NCBI RefSeq assembly: GCF_037975245.1
Contig: NC_092561.1
Coordinates: 19,899,508-19,963,507, forward strand
Direction: 5' to 3'
Length of the DNA: 64,000 nt
DNA from: Apostichopus japonicus
Lineage: Eukaryota > Echinodermata > Holothuroidea > Aspidochirotida > Stichopodidae
The notes below the pieces were generated by a model. That model saw only the letters and a program-made list of their open reading frames with translations. It did no database searches and had not been told where the DNA came from. Positions 47,129-58,119 of the stretch are shown here, piece after piece (the stretch's first letter is position 1; every line of letters begins with the position of its first letter). Made by a program: the position numbers and the translations under genes.

Positions 47129-48199
47129 TTGCCGGGCCGCGAATTTCTTTTTCCTGAACCTTTCGGGCAGTGTACGTGGAGTTTAGCCAATCAGAGCGAG
47201 GCTGTGTTGATGACGTACTACAGTAAAGATAGCGGCGTGCTTACCAAATGTTGAAGTGCATGGGGAAATCACATTCGATAAGTCAACATAATTGTTGTAC
47301 TACAGCAGAAAGTATTGAGGTATATAGGCCTTGCACTAATAACATTATACTGAATCATTGTGCACAACTTACGTGACGTTTGCATCGGTTTTTGTTGAAA
47401 AACGGCGATGCATGATCGCTGTCTGATGTACAAATTTACAATGTCTTCAGATTGACATGACACTGTACTCAGTACTGTAGTACTGGTACAGTAGTAAGTT
47501 ACGTACTTACAGTTTACACACATCTACACAGTAATATTTGTACACAGTGATACAGTCCTATAGCACTTCCTTGTGAGAGACGAGGTCCAGTAATTAACGG
47601 TTTATTGTGGAAACTGCCAAATGTTTGTTGTAAACTGATGAGCGAATTAGGTAAATAAGAGTGCAAGTACTGCCCTTGTTCTATTATGCAATAAATCCTC
47701 TCTCTTTAATTGTTCCAGAATGAATATCTGTTTCCCTTGTCTTTTATTCTAGCAAGTCATCTGCCTTTAAATTAAGATAAACTTTCCTAAAACGGATGTA
47801 CCACATTTTGGGGCTGAGACCGATTTCCCTCTAATAAGATCTAGAAGGAAAATAAACAAAAGAAACTATATATATTTTCGCCACACTATCTACGGAGTTT
47901 CATATATAAGATGACCATGCACGAAAACCATGACATAACTTATAATATCGATTTTCAATTCATGATATAATACTTGGACATAACTACTTGAACATGAGAA
48001 AAAGTGGGGGGGAAAATCCACACGGGGGCTCGAACTCGCGCTCTTTCGTTTTCCACCTTATGTTATTGAGGGGACGCATTTACCCGACTGACCATCTTTA
48101 CTGAGTAGTACGTCATCAACACAGCCTCGCTCTGATTGGCTAAACTCCACGTACACTGCCCGAAAGGTTCAGGAAAAAGAAATTCGCTGCCGGGCCAAG
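47129..48199. mobile_element. Inner inverted-repeat unit with ~95-bp near-identical arms
   Basis: The arms run from about 47129 to 47226 and, inverted, from 48103 to 48199. Each contains 'gaatttctttttcctgaacc', 'tttagccaatcagagcgagg' and 'gttgatgacgtactac'. The CCAAT-type core and TGACGT half-site make the arms look promoter-like. The interior is non-coding and includes a tRNA-derived SINE on the minus strand. Confidence 0.7.
48005..48112 (-). repeat. tRNA-derived SINE head
   Basis: On the minus strand: an A-box-like TGGTCAGTCGGGTAAATGCG and a good B box GAGTTCGAGCCCC at tRNA spacing, with an extended middle. No closed acceptor stem, so a SINE or pseudo-tRNA rather than a gene. Confidence 0.5.
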
Positions 48200-48915
48200 T
48201 CCCGCTCGCGATTAAGTAAAGGAGGAAAAATTAGGAGACAAATACACAAATATCCAAACGTATCACGGATTATTCTTGACATTTTAAGTTAACACGTGTC
48301 TATAAGAAAGCTGCAAGTACTGTTGTATGGTATTTATCTTCATCTCAAGTAGCAGGTTTCGGAAGTTATTACACAGAGTCAACTATCCTCCAAGACCTGG
48401 TTATTTACAAATATCAAATTTAAAAACTGCAAGTTTCACTTCAAACCTTTAGATATATCTTCATGTCATATAACAGGTCTCACAAGTTATTACATAGAGT
48501 CAACTAACCCCCAAGACCTCTCTCTCTCTAAAGGTGATCTGCCTTAAGGCAGGTCCCTCACCAAACACAAAATCATAATAACCGCTCTTCTGCATTCCTC
48601 TTCATAGTGAAATAATTTCTGCCATCTCTGATATCATCCATCAACATTATTCTCTTTCTCCCTCTTGGTCGCTTCCCGTTCATTCTTCCTGGTTGTTTAC
48701 AAATATCAAATTTAAAAACTGCAAGTTTCGCTTCAAACCTTTAGATCTATCTTCATTTCATTTAACAGGTCTCGGAAGTTATTACATAGAGTCAACTAAC
48801 TTCCAAGACCTGGTTCTTAAAAATATGCAAAATGACGTATTTCGGGAACCGAGAGCGCCTAGCATAGTTGCACCCGAAACTGAGTTCCGAGGGCACTCGA
48901 AATGGTCCGACCCGC
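48200..48915. repeat. Right part of the GGGAAGCC element with a direct repeat
   Basis: A phrase of about 120 bases ('ttacaaatatcaaatttaaa' to 'ataacaggtct...agagtcaacta') occurs around 48400-48520 and again around 48695-48810. A variant without the first half starts near 48340. No open reading frame of note. Confidence 0.5.
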
Positions 48916-49340
48916 TGTAGGGGTTAGTATTTAGTGGCTTCCCTATAAACGTATGGGCGGCCATTACCGCAAAAACATACAGACAGCAAAACTGTAGTGT
49001 GGTTTCGATGATGCTACTAGAATAATCTTATATGAATGTGACACACTAGGCTATAGCATATAGCCAAGATGAACAACATACTTCAAAGAAGTCCACTAAA
49101 ATGCATTGAGATATCATAAACAATATTCACATTGGCAGCTGATAACCGAAATGGACACTTTTGTTGTATTAAGCACACAGCTTGATCTCTACCAAAGACA
49201 ACAGGCTTCTTCTCCTCATCTCACTAGAGAGATTGATTGGCTTATGGGCTTATAAGGGGGACGGAGAAGTAAGGGAAGGCTAGAGGAAAGATGAGTCAAA
49301 TTGGGAGACTGCCGGAAGAGAGATTTGGATGGATTAGTAA

Positions 49341-49715
49341 CAGTGGCGTAGGAAGGTACTTTTGAGTGGGGGGGGGGGGGCTGAAGACTGATGGCCGACC
49401 TGGGGGAGGGGTCTAAGGGGAGGGGGTGTCCCCCTCCCCTTTGGATTTTTTTGGCATTTCCAGGTGGCCTCAGATGCAATTTGGTGCAATATAGCACACT
49501 ACAACACCCACTCCTTTTTTTAAACATTTTTGCATTTTCACCTGGCCTTAGATGCAATTTGGTGCTCCAAATGAGATTTTTTTTCTCATTTGGAAATGAA
49601 AAAGGGGTTTTCTGACTTGCGAAGCGGGGGGGGGGGCGGGATGATACTTAATTCCGCCCCCCATATTTTTCACTGGGGGCTGGCGCCCCCCAGCCCCCCG
49701 GTTCCTACGCCCTTG
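49341..49715. mobile_element. Short hAT-type element, 375 bp
   Basis: Ends CAGTGGCGTAGGAAGG and ..TTCCTACGCCCTTG (inverted CAAGGGCGTAGGAA), flanked by the perfect 8-base duplication ATTAGTAA (49333-49340, 49716-49723). G- and C-runs inside are themselves inverted (ggggaggggg / cccctcccc). No coding capacity. Confidence 0.8.
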
Positions 49716-49806
49716 ATTAGTAACATTAAGAGAGTGAGTCAGTGGGTGGGATAGATGGGTGAATAGTTACTGATGAGTCAACATGTGTCAATTGAGGTAC
49801 AGACAG

Positions 49807-50320
49807 CAGTGGTCGAACCAGGGATGAGACTGAGCCGGGGAAAAAAAATCTGAAATTTATCGATCGCCGTCCTGGGGGAGGGGGTGTCCCCCTCCCCTTT
49901 AGAATTTTTTTGTCAGGTAAGGAGGGCTTAGATGCAAAATGGTGGACTCTAGATGGAATCTATCACATCACGTAACTCGCCAAAAAAGTGTGGAATTTCT
50001 GCTTGTATAATTTATCCATTAGCTTTTTTGAACCAAAAAAAGGCTTTTTTGCTTGCTTTGTGCTACTTGATTCCACCACTGGTCAAATTCGGTGTTCCTT
50101 CCCTTCACAGTCCAGCATGATCGGCAAAAAAAAAATAATAATAATAATATTTACAAAATTATTTACAAAATGGATTGGGTGTTGAAGTGTGCTATATAGC
50201 ACCAAATTGCATCTGAGGCCACCTGGAAATGCAAAAAAAAATCCTTAGACCCCTCCCCCAGGCCAGCCATTAGTCTTCAGCCCCCCCCCCCACTCAAAAG
50301 TACCTTCCTACGCCACTGAG
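49807..50320. repeat. Rearranged relatives of the CAGTGGCGTAG element
   Basis: 50180-50318 is an inverted, close copy of the left 150 bases of 49341-49715 (ends cctacgccactg). 49807-50080 starts CAGTGGTCGAACC and ends GATTCCACCACTG, another CAGTGG-type pair. No intact target duplications, so the exact borders are unsure. Confidence 0.5.
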
Positions 50321-50344
50321 CGACAACAAAACTGCTGCAAAAAT

Positions 50345-50700
50345 CTGAACATTAAACTTAATGCCCATGGTTAGATCTGGCAATTTCATACAATATGTTG
50401 CCTAGGTCAGTTGGCCTTTTTCGTGGAACCCTTTCCAGTGAAATCGAGCGAATGTGTTTCTGGTTTCACTTTGACTAACATATTGATTCCCTCTGGTGAG
50501 TGCTCAGTATTGAGTCGGAAATAACTTGTAACTAGGAAATCCCTTTGTCATTTAGGGGTTTCCCGAAACTGGGAAAACTATGGAATCACATTTACCGACC
50601 TTGCAAAATTGTGAGGAGGACCGCGGATTGCGAGATCGACATTCGCCAATGACCATACGTATGAGCGGCCATTATCGCAAATACAAACAACAAAACAAGA
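50345..50700 (+). repeat. Copy of the 'ccagtgaaatcg(a/g)gcga' repeat
   Basis: Shares ordered phrases with 21690-22135 (plus) and, inverted, 23165-23600, 27420-27740 and 40290-40520: a 'gctgc..aaaatctga' start, 'cgtggaaccctttccagtga', and 'gagcggccattatcgc' at the end. An old, non-coding dispersed element. Confidence 0.55.
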
Positions 50701-50817
50701 AATTAATAAAAATAAACACACAAAACTAAATATATTAAAACCCCATATTATAAACAATACAAACAAAATATATATGTAAAATTACAAAACAAAATCAATT
50801 TAAAAACATATATAGGC

Positions 50818-50930
<113 letters not shown>

Positions 50931-50968
50931 TAGTAAAATAGTAAAGTTTGCTAGTGCTAATGATAAAG

Positions 50969-51012
50969 AAAAGAAACACGACGTTTCGGGTATAAACCCT
51001 TTAACAAAGTAA
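50969..51012 (-). ncRNA. Possible degenerate hammerhead-like ribozyme motif
   Basis: The minus strand reads ttgttaAAGGGTTTATACCCGAAACGTCGTG. A small stem (GGGT..ACCC) is followed by the invariant-type GAAAC and then GTC. The first core segment, normally CUGAUGA, is only partly matched (ttgttaa). Motifs of this kind occur in Penelope-like elements and other short retroelements, often beside AT repeats as here. This is inference; the core is probably inactive. Confidence 0.3.
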
Positions 51013-52900
51013 GCAAAAAGACTACTAAAACTGTAAACAGCGAACGAAGAAAGATAAAATGGTCCAATGCACACACATGAAAGAAGCAAAATGTAGCAGG
51101 GTAAATATATATATTACTATTATTATTATATGTTATCATCATCACCCAGAATGACATGGTTATTAACATATAATTTGAAACGGCGACACCTCCCAATTTG
51201 ACCATGGGCACTTCGTAACCATATCATTTCTGAAAGGAGGTGGGTGAGTGAAAACAATAACGACACGGGAATTTCCCTTTCGCCACTGTTTCCAAAACTG
51301 TCTAGCCCAGTATAAAATGCATTAGGAATATGCGAGATGGGTTCATGGTCAACAATATCATTGTCTGGATTAAGTTGTCAAATGATTTTGCTATTATTAA
51401 TTTATTCTATTATCCATTATATGCCATGCATGGTAGCTCAATGACTAAATATAGAATCAAAGACAATTCTCAAAAGAAGAAATTCTACTTTTCGCGAAAA
51501 GAGTAAACGGATGACGTCTTGTTTTCCGTTCATGTAGAGATGCTATAGTCAAATCACCTTTAGATTCATGAGAAGTAAGCCCTCACTTTTGGCAGATAAA
51601 CAGTTTGGGATATTACTTGATAACGTATCTCTAAAAGAATAACAACATTGATGCACAGTTTGGAAAAAAAAAACAATTATAGTTATGATAAAAAGAGGGA
51701 CAGGACAAATGGACAATTAGGGAGTTCACTACATATATATATTTGAATTTGGTACGCCTTCTTTCACAGCCACTTTTTAACAATTCCGGAAGAAAAAAAG
51801 TTAACATGTGATAATTGGTTCCGGGCAAGCACCGGGATTTGATACTCGTTAACTTACAGTTCAAGAATCATGGATTTATCATGAGAACGTTCCTTTCACT
51901 ACCAGAATTTAATGCCCCTGCATAGCTAAATATACACTTGAGCATTTCCTCATCGAAATATCACTGCAGAAACCCACAGTCTTATGAGGCCAAAGGCCGG
52001 AGCCTCAGTATTCAAAGCAATTCTCAGATGTGAGCGAACAGTCCTACAATGAGTACATTTGGCCGAGAAGAGAAGTCTGTTCCTCCTTTTTAGACGTGCT
52101 GTCTTGGGACTGAATTGATTGCTGTCGTGTTTTTAGTAAGATAGTACTTGAAATTCATTTAACATTGCACTTCGATATTTTCTCGGTTGTAGACTGTTGA
52201 ACTGATTGATGTCAGTTTACGAAGGTTCTTCTCATAGGAAGTTAATCTGTATCCTCCCAAACGTATTCAGGTAGCATACGCCCATTAAAAGCCCCGTTGA
52301 CTTACACACTAAATCACAAAAGTAATGTGGTCTCTAAGTCTAGATAGAAGTTTTCACTAGCTAAACGCTACCCATCACCGGATAGCTGACAAGTTGGCCT
52401 TTCATGGCACCATCAATTTTCCGTACCATGACCATGTAGATTTTTGGCTATCCGAGCCGGAAGTTTTCGTCACTTGTAAACAAACCTCTTCACTCAGTGG
52501 TAAACAAATTTCCTACGCTGCTCCCGGGAGGCCTAAAGGGGTCTAAAATTGCCTCAATTGACCCAATTTTCTCACCACATGTACTTCCATTCATGCTCTT
52601 CAACATGCAAGCCACAAAAAGCTAGATTATGATTGATAACAGGTCACAAAAGATGTTCTCCCGCTGCTTTTTGGCACTTTTCCTGAGAGGACAACAATCG
52701 AGCGGATTGATATAGATTCTAATAGGTGTATGCCACCTTCAGGCAAAGTGTATTATCTTCCAATAAACAATCTCTGATAACAGACACCGGGCAATACACG
52801 CACAGTAAGTAGCCTTTCACTCTTTGACCGACCGATTTATATATAGTATAGTACGTCGACAGTACCACTTCGGGAAAGAGGGACAACAATTGGTACGAAA
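51013..52900. other. Intergenic stretch without recognised features
   Basis: No gene, tRNA or convincing repeat found. Frames at 50957-51211 and 51631-51864 on the minus strand are short, without splice context or motif. Confidence 0.4.
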
Positions 52901-52904
52901 ATAT

Positions 52905-53541
52905 GGAACGCCAAAAGCGCAACGCATTTCGTTGCCTCGATCGATTTCGCCTCCTTCTATTTCGTTGCCTCCTTTTATTTCGTTGCCTCCTTTTATTTCG
53001 TTTCCTCCTTCTATTTCGTTGCTTCGTTCTATTTTGCTGCCTCCTTCTATTTCGTTGCCTTCTTCTATTTCGTTGCCTCCATTGATTTCGTTGCCTCCAT
53101 TGATTTCGTTGCCTCCTTCTATTTTGCTGCCTCCTTCTATTTCGTTGCCTTCTTCTATTTCGTTGCCTCCATTGATTTCGTTGCCTCCTTCTATTTCGTT
53201 GCCTTCTGCTATTTCGTTGCCTCCTTTTATTTCGTTGCCTCCATTGATTTCGTTGCCTCCTTCTATTTTGCTGCCTCCACCTATTTCGTTGCCTCGTTCT
53301 ACATCGTTGTCTCGTTCGATTTCGTTGCCTCGATTGAATTCGCCTGGTTATGTTAATTAGGTATTGCAGGCATGCATTGGTGGGCGGAGCTTTTTTCTCC
53401 TTCGGTCGCGACCGGCCGGTTAACGCGAACGTTACCTGGTCGATCACAGTGCCTAGCACGTACTGAGCAGCCTAGCACCTGTTTGAACGTAGCAGCCACT
53501 AAGAGCAGCCACTATAGTGTATACATCAACGTTACACGCCG
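52905..53541. repeat. Left arm of inverted repeat with 18-bp minisatellite
   Basis: From 'ggaacgccaaaagcgcaacg' through the minisatellite to 'catcaacgttacacgcc'. Its inverted counterpart is 55803-56300. The non-satellite part (53346-53541) is nearly identical in both arms, including 'tgggcggagcttttttctcc' and 'aacgcgaacgttacctggtc'. Confidence 0.85.
52925..53345 (+). repeat. 18-bp minisatellite, ~23 units
   Basis: Unit 'ttgcctccttctatttcg' with variants (cctccattgatttcg, cttcttctatttcg, ctattttgctgcctcc). A four- to five-unit higher-order block is repeated near 53028 and 53120. Because the unit is a multiple of three and lacks stops, frames stay open on both strands (SLPPSI-, RQRNRR-type readings); this is not evidence of coding. 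Confidence 0.9.
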
Positions 53542-53933
53542 CATGTCCGGTTAGCACCACATTAAAGTAAAAAGGTTCCTCTTTCACGTGGTATACCTCT
53601 ACTATCGGTAACAAAAATGATTTCTTGACCAAAAGTGGCCTTAAAGTTTTAACCCCGATACGGACATCTCTAAACGCGCTGTATATACATAATGTGTAAT
53701 GATCAGAAAAATGTAGGCTCCATAACTAAGGTTAATCGATTTTGAAAAAAAAAAAATTAAACAGTTTTCTGATCATTACACATTACGTATATACAGCGCG
53801 TTTAAAGATGTTTGTATCGGGGTTAAAACTTTGAGGCCACTTTTGGTCAAGAATTCATTTTTTATTACCGATAGTAGAGATATACCACGTAAAAGATGAA
53901 CCTGTCTACTTTAATGTGGTGCTAACCGGACAT
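53542..53933. repeat. Long hairpin, arms of ~166 bp
   Basis: Arm 53542-53707 (starting ATGTCCGGTTAGCACCACAT) pairs with 53769-53933 (ending ATGTGGTGCTAACCGGACAT). The spacer is about 61 bases and includes an A-run. A more diverged third copy of the right arm follows at about 53935-54190, interrupted by the hAT-type element. No coding capacity. Confidence 0.85.
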
Positions 53934-54212
53934 CTCAATAGGCTCCATAACTCAACTTAATCGATTTTGAAGAATAAAAAAATTAATCAATATTTTAAAA
54001 CTTTTAGGCCACTTTTGGTAAAAAAAATCGGCTTTGTTACCAATAGTAGGTATAACACGTGAAATAAGAAATTTTATTCTTTGATGTGATGCTAACCGAA
54101 CCTCCTAACTAGGTCGATAACTCAAATTAATGGATTTTGAAATAATAATACGTTTGGATCATAACACATTACCGCGCGTTTCGAGCTAATTTTCCCATTT
54201 GCATCCCACTCC

Positions 54213-55295
54213 CAGTGGCGGCGGAACCGGGGGGGCTTGGGGGGGCTCAGCCCCCCCAATGAAAAAGTTGAGGGGGCAAATGCATGATAAGCCCCCCCCA
54301 ATATTTACCAAGGCTCCGAAACGTGCATCTGCCCATTTTTCAATGCATACTTGTCGATCTGTCCGATGCACACGTATACTATATAGGTGTAATAATTTTA
54401 GTAATTGCTGGGGACCCTCGGCCCGTCCCCTGGCTATAGACCACATTGTCACCCCAACCGCGTCTTCACTCCCCGTGAAAAGTGGAAGCAGTGAGTGTGA
54501 GTACCGGTAAGCGTAACACAACTTGGTCTTAGGCCAATGACTTGCCTCATTTCAGCCAGTTCTCCAACATCCCCTTAATGGCGGAGCGTCCATATATACA
54601 GTAAGGGGGCGGATGCCCCCCCCCCCCTGACGGACTCAATTGGACTGCTGGCGCCCTTTTCAGCTTTTCACTACTTTTTACTTATTCGCGATTATTGACT
54701 ATTTTATTGCGCTCTCATATACCTATTGACATTTGTCATATTCTGTTGGTGTAATTTTGCGACAAAATGACGACGACACCTATTTATTCACCGTTTATCT
54801 GCAAATTAGCAAAGCCCGGAAGGGTCATTTCCTGCAATCTAGGGAGTATCTTTACTCAAAAATTTTCTGTACGATCCGCGCCAACCTGTGGTGGCGCTCC
54901 GCTTAGATAGTGTCGAAAGCGCTCCTATAGACCATTCTTGCCCCCCCTGACCAATACCCCTAGCTCCGCCACTGCCCTTACTACACTCAAAAACGTCTTT
55001 GTGAGTACTCTACGAGTAATAGGTACTCTCTTAAAACACCATCGAATATACAAATTACAATGTTTTTGCATGCAGACTATTACGTGCAATCTGAGAAATT
55101 GCAGGCTTGAGACCCATATTTTAGGGCTAGGTATTCGCATCATAAAACACTCGGGAAGTGCCGTTTCCGGCCATCTGGGGGTTTGAAAAAACCCCAAATT
55201 TTCTGGTACGCTCCGCGCCAACCGATGGTGGCGCTCCGCTTAGATAGTCTCCACACATTAGCCCCCCCAATAATTTTTCCGTTCCGCCGCGCCTG
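54213..55295. mobile_element. hAT-type non-autonomous element, 1083 bp
   Basis: Ends CAGTGGCGGCGGAACC and ..GTTCCGCCGCGCCTG, flanked by a perfect 8-base duplication CCCACTCC (54205-54212, 55296-55303). Inside, a ~40-base phrase ('ccgcgccaac..tggtggcgctccgcttagatagt') occurs twice (about 54876 and 55213), and a second CAGTGGCGG-type end lies at about 54974, so at least two related elements are nested or fused. No transposase. Confidence 0.85.
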
Positions 55296-55303
55296 CCCAC
55301 TCC

Positions 55304-55802
55304 TGTTAGGATCGAACGATTTGTAGCCATCGAATTTCAATAAATCAAAGTGTTACTGGCTGTTTTTTCATACCACGTGTAAGAGGAATAACTTAACATC
55401 GTCATTGTACCTCTCTTGACTGTTGCATATTCTCATAAATTAATTGTCTAGACATTTGAAAAAAAATATGAAAAAATGGTATAAAAATTGTCGCAATTTA
55501 CGCCTTTCTCCACAAGATTTGGTAGGATCACAAGTTTCAGTTCAATATGGATGCAGAAATCGTCCACCATTTGAATTCCAAAATTATAACACATGAAAGA
55601 GCAACATCTTCTCTCTCATATGGTGCAATTATTGGCATTTTACAGTATTCATAGCGTTAATTATTATCGCTTTAAAACAGGTACGAAAAAGTAACAGTCT
55701 TGTTATTGTCCGCTAATGTAGGCTGCCCTTAGTGGCTGCTGGGGATCCACTTTTCCGCCACATCGTACCCAGCGCTCGTCACAGTGTACAAACATCAGTG
55801 GT
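55304..55802. other. Spacer between hAT-type element and right minisatellite arm
   Basis: No gene. The first bases continue the sequence interrupted by the hAT-type insertion ('tgttaggatcgaacg'). The remainder is AT-rich and unremarkable. Confidence 0.4.
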
Positions 55803-56300
55803 CAACGGCGTGTAACGTTGATGTATACACTATTGGCTGCTGTTAGTGGCTGCTCTTAGTGTCTGCTACGTTCAAACAGGTGCTAGGCATGCTCAGTACG
55901 TGTTAGGCACTGTGATCGACCAGGTAACGTTCGCGTTAACCGGCCCGTCGCGACCGAAGGAGAAAAAAGCTCCGCCCACCAATGCATGCCTGCAATACCT
56001 AATTAACATAACCAGGCGAATACAATCGAGGCAACGAAATCGAACGAGGCAACGATGTAGAACGAGGCAACGAAATAGGTGGAGGCAGCAAAATAGAAGG
56101 AGGCAACGAAATCAATGGAGGCAACGAAATAGAAGAAGGCAACGAAATAGAAGGAGGCAGCAAAATAGAACGAAGCAACGAAATAGAAGGAGGAAACGAA
56201 ATAAAAGGAGGCAACGAAATAAAAGGAGGCAACGAAATAGAAGGAGGCGAAATCGATCGAGGCAACGAAATGCGTTGCGCTTTTGGCGTTCCATACGAAA
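55803..56300. repeat. Right arm of inverted repeat with 18-bp minisatellite (shorter array)
   Basis: Inverted copy of 52905-53541. The minisatellite here spans about 56022-56270 and has roughly 14 units against about 23 on the left, so the array length has changed since the arms were copied. It ends about 670 bases before the FADD-like coding start and could influence that gene's promoter. Confidence 0.85.
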
Positions 56301-56969
56301 AGGCGTTACTTGGTATGATGTTTAAGATATTTAGTCTTCATAGGCCTAGCCCTAATGTAGGTTAGACTGTTCTGTTGCCGTATAGTCTAAGTTTCACAGA
56401 ATGCTTTTGTAACTGTAGTGTGTAATTCACATGACTTGGTTCGTGCAACCAGTGGCTTTCTGGCTAGCCTAGTACTTAGTAGTAGTTAGTATTAGTAATA
56501 TAGGCAGGCCTAGCCTGTTAACGTCAGACTCCAGAAGGTAATATCATACAACCTAGGGGCCTTTACGTTTATCATAGTATGGTGGAAGTTGCCAGCATCT
56601 CAATTTTGGTGCTGAGTGATGTTTTAAGGATGTTGGTTTAAATTAATTATGATGTTTTTTAAGAAGTTGTAGCTAGCCTCCAGTCCTGGGGTACTTATTA
56701 ATAATCTGGTGACATTTTAACAGGATAACCCGTTGGAAACATGTATGTCATCTGGTGAATGTCCTAAGAAAGTAAGGATGTCTGGACACCTTGGATGTCA
56801 ATTCAGCTCATTAGACTTATTCCTTACACGTACAGGCTACTATGTAGGCTGTAGTGTTTAGTACCATCTATGCATGAATGGATTTTGGTCACCTCTCTTT
56901 TAATAGAGTGAATGGATCAACATCATACGTTGTTAAACTGATTAAATTTTCCTTTCATAGGGAGAGGTC
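56301..56969. other. 5' region of the FADD-like gene
   Basis: No open frame of note. An acceptor-like 'tttcctttcatag' ends at about 56960, nine bases before the ATG, so an untranslated first exon probably lies in this stretch or near the minisatellite arm. I could not place its donor. Confidence 0.4.
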
Positions 56970-57267
56970 ATGGCCAACGCTGATGACAAAGCATGGAGGT
57001 ATGGTTGCATGAAGACATCCGTAGCCCAACAGTTAACCTATGACGACTGTCAAGGGATTGCTTCTCTGCTGGGTTGGCCGCCAGCAGTCACAGAAAATAT
57101 AAAGAACGGTCTATCGCTGCTACGAGAGTTAGAAAAGAAAAGCTTGTTGTCTGCAGATGATGTAGAGCCGCTAAGGAAGTATTTAGTACAAACAGAGCAC
57201 CATCAAGCAGCCGCGGAGGTTGACAAATATCGAGAACCAATAGTGGAAGATTGTGTGGACGGTCAAG
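56970..57267 (+). CDS. FADD: FADD-like adaptor, coding exon 1 (death effector domain)
   Basis: Starts at ATG 56970 (context gtcATGG) and ends at donor CAAG/GTTGGT in phase 1. 99 full codons. Residues about 18-93 form a death effector domain: LTYDDCQGIASLLGW (helices 1-2), VTENIKNGLSLLRELEKKSLLSADDVEPLRKYL (helices 3-5), AAAEVDKYRE (helix 6). The GLxLLxxLEKKxLL pattern is typical. The RxDL charge motif of helix 6 is not conserved here (EHHQAAAEV). FADD recruits initiator caspases to death receptors through DED contacts in the cytoplasm. The fused order DED then DD, the total of 205 aa (human FADD 208 aa) and the two-coding-exon layout all match FADD. Confidence 0.85.
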
Positions 57268-58119
57268 GTTGGTACATAGTAGGCAGCTGATAGAGTTATG
57301 GAGCTGCCATGCATTGTTTTCTTGAATATTAAGTATCATATATATCACAGAGAACTGTCACCAGGCCTCAGAATTCAAACTAATGAAATGTATAAATATA
57401 TTCTTGTATAGCGCACTACGCATGATGCATCTGTACGCTTTACAGACAATCTATAATATACAATACAATATAACAGTATAAACTAATAAATATAAGATCA
57501 TAAAACTGATAGTAAGTACCGGTAAAGCATAAAAGTTATGCTACTATATTTCTACTATATTAGCCACCGAAATGTCAGTCGATTTAGCCGTTGGCCAGTA
57601 GGAAAGAAAAGAAAGGGCACCAAGTGGCTATTTTTTGCTGACCAGTAGACATTCAAAACTGAAACAACATGATCAAGTCGGTTGTAAAAGAAATCAGTGT
57701 GAATATTTTTGAACTCCATTGCCTCTCTTCACCAAGGTGTGTAAATGGGGACCTGTTAATGTAGGTCCGTGTACTGGTAGATGGCTGCACCCAATGTGAA
57801 AGTCCCCCAGACAACACATTGATGTGGTGCGTTGTAATGCCACTGTAGCTAGAGCAATTGACTTCTTGACACACTTGAAGGTGTGCTTGCATTAACTACA
57901 ATTTACCATTGACCAGTGGTTTAATGTTGTAAAAGAAGTGTGAGAAGCCCTTGCCTTGTTACAAAACTGTTATCCTTGAAATTTTAATTTTAAAAGGGGT
58001 AAGGCAGTTGTTGCCTTCGACAATGGACGATTATTTTTGCCATCGGTGCTCACCCCCCCCCCCCCCCCCCCCCGCACATTGTAGTCTGCTAATCTGAGCA
58101 CCTGTGTGTTTCTTCACAG
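57268..58119 (+). other. FADD-like intron
   Basis: 852 bases, GT..AG (acceptor gtgtttcttcacag). Contains a long C-run at about 58050-58074 just before the acceptor and no other recognised feature. Confidence 0.75.

Larger units (their letters stand above)
46971..48943. mobile_element. ~1.97-kb non-autonomous element with GGGAAGCC termini
   Basis: Left end GGGAAGCCACTAAATACTAA (46971), right end TTAGTATTTAGTGGCTTCCC (48943): 20 of 20 bases pair and similarity continues inward. No transposase. The flanks are oppositely oriented halves of another repeat ('atggccgcccat' left, 'atgggcggccat' right), so the element sits at the centre of an older inverted repeat. No target duplication is readable. 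A second, inner inverted-repeat unit lies inside. Confidence 0.75.

Noticed and set aside
52719-53459. 246-residue Arg/Gln/Asn-rich frame on the minus strand and matching 178-residue frame on the plus strand
   Set aside because: The 18-bp repeat unit is divisible by three and lacks stops in several frames on both strands, so long frames arise automatically. Same for 55846-56325.
57088-57348. 86-residue minus-strand frame
   Set aside because: Antisense to the FADD-like DED exon.
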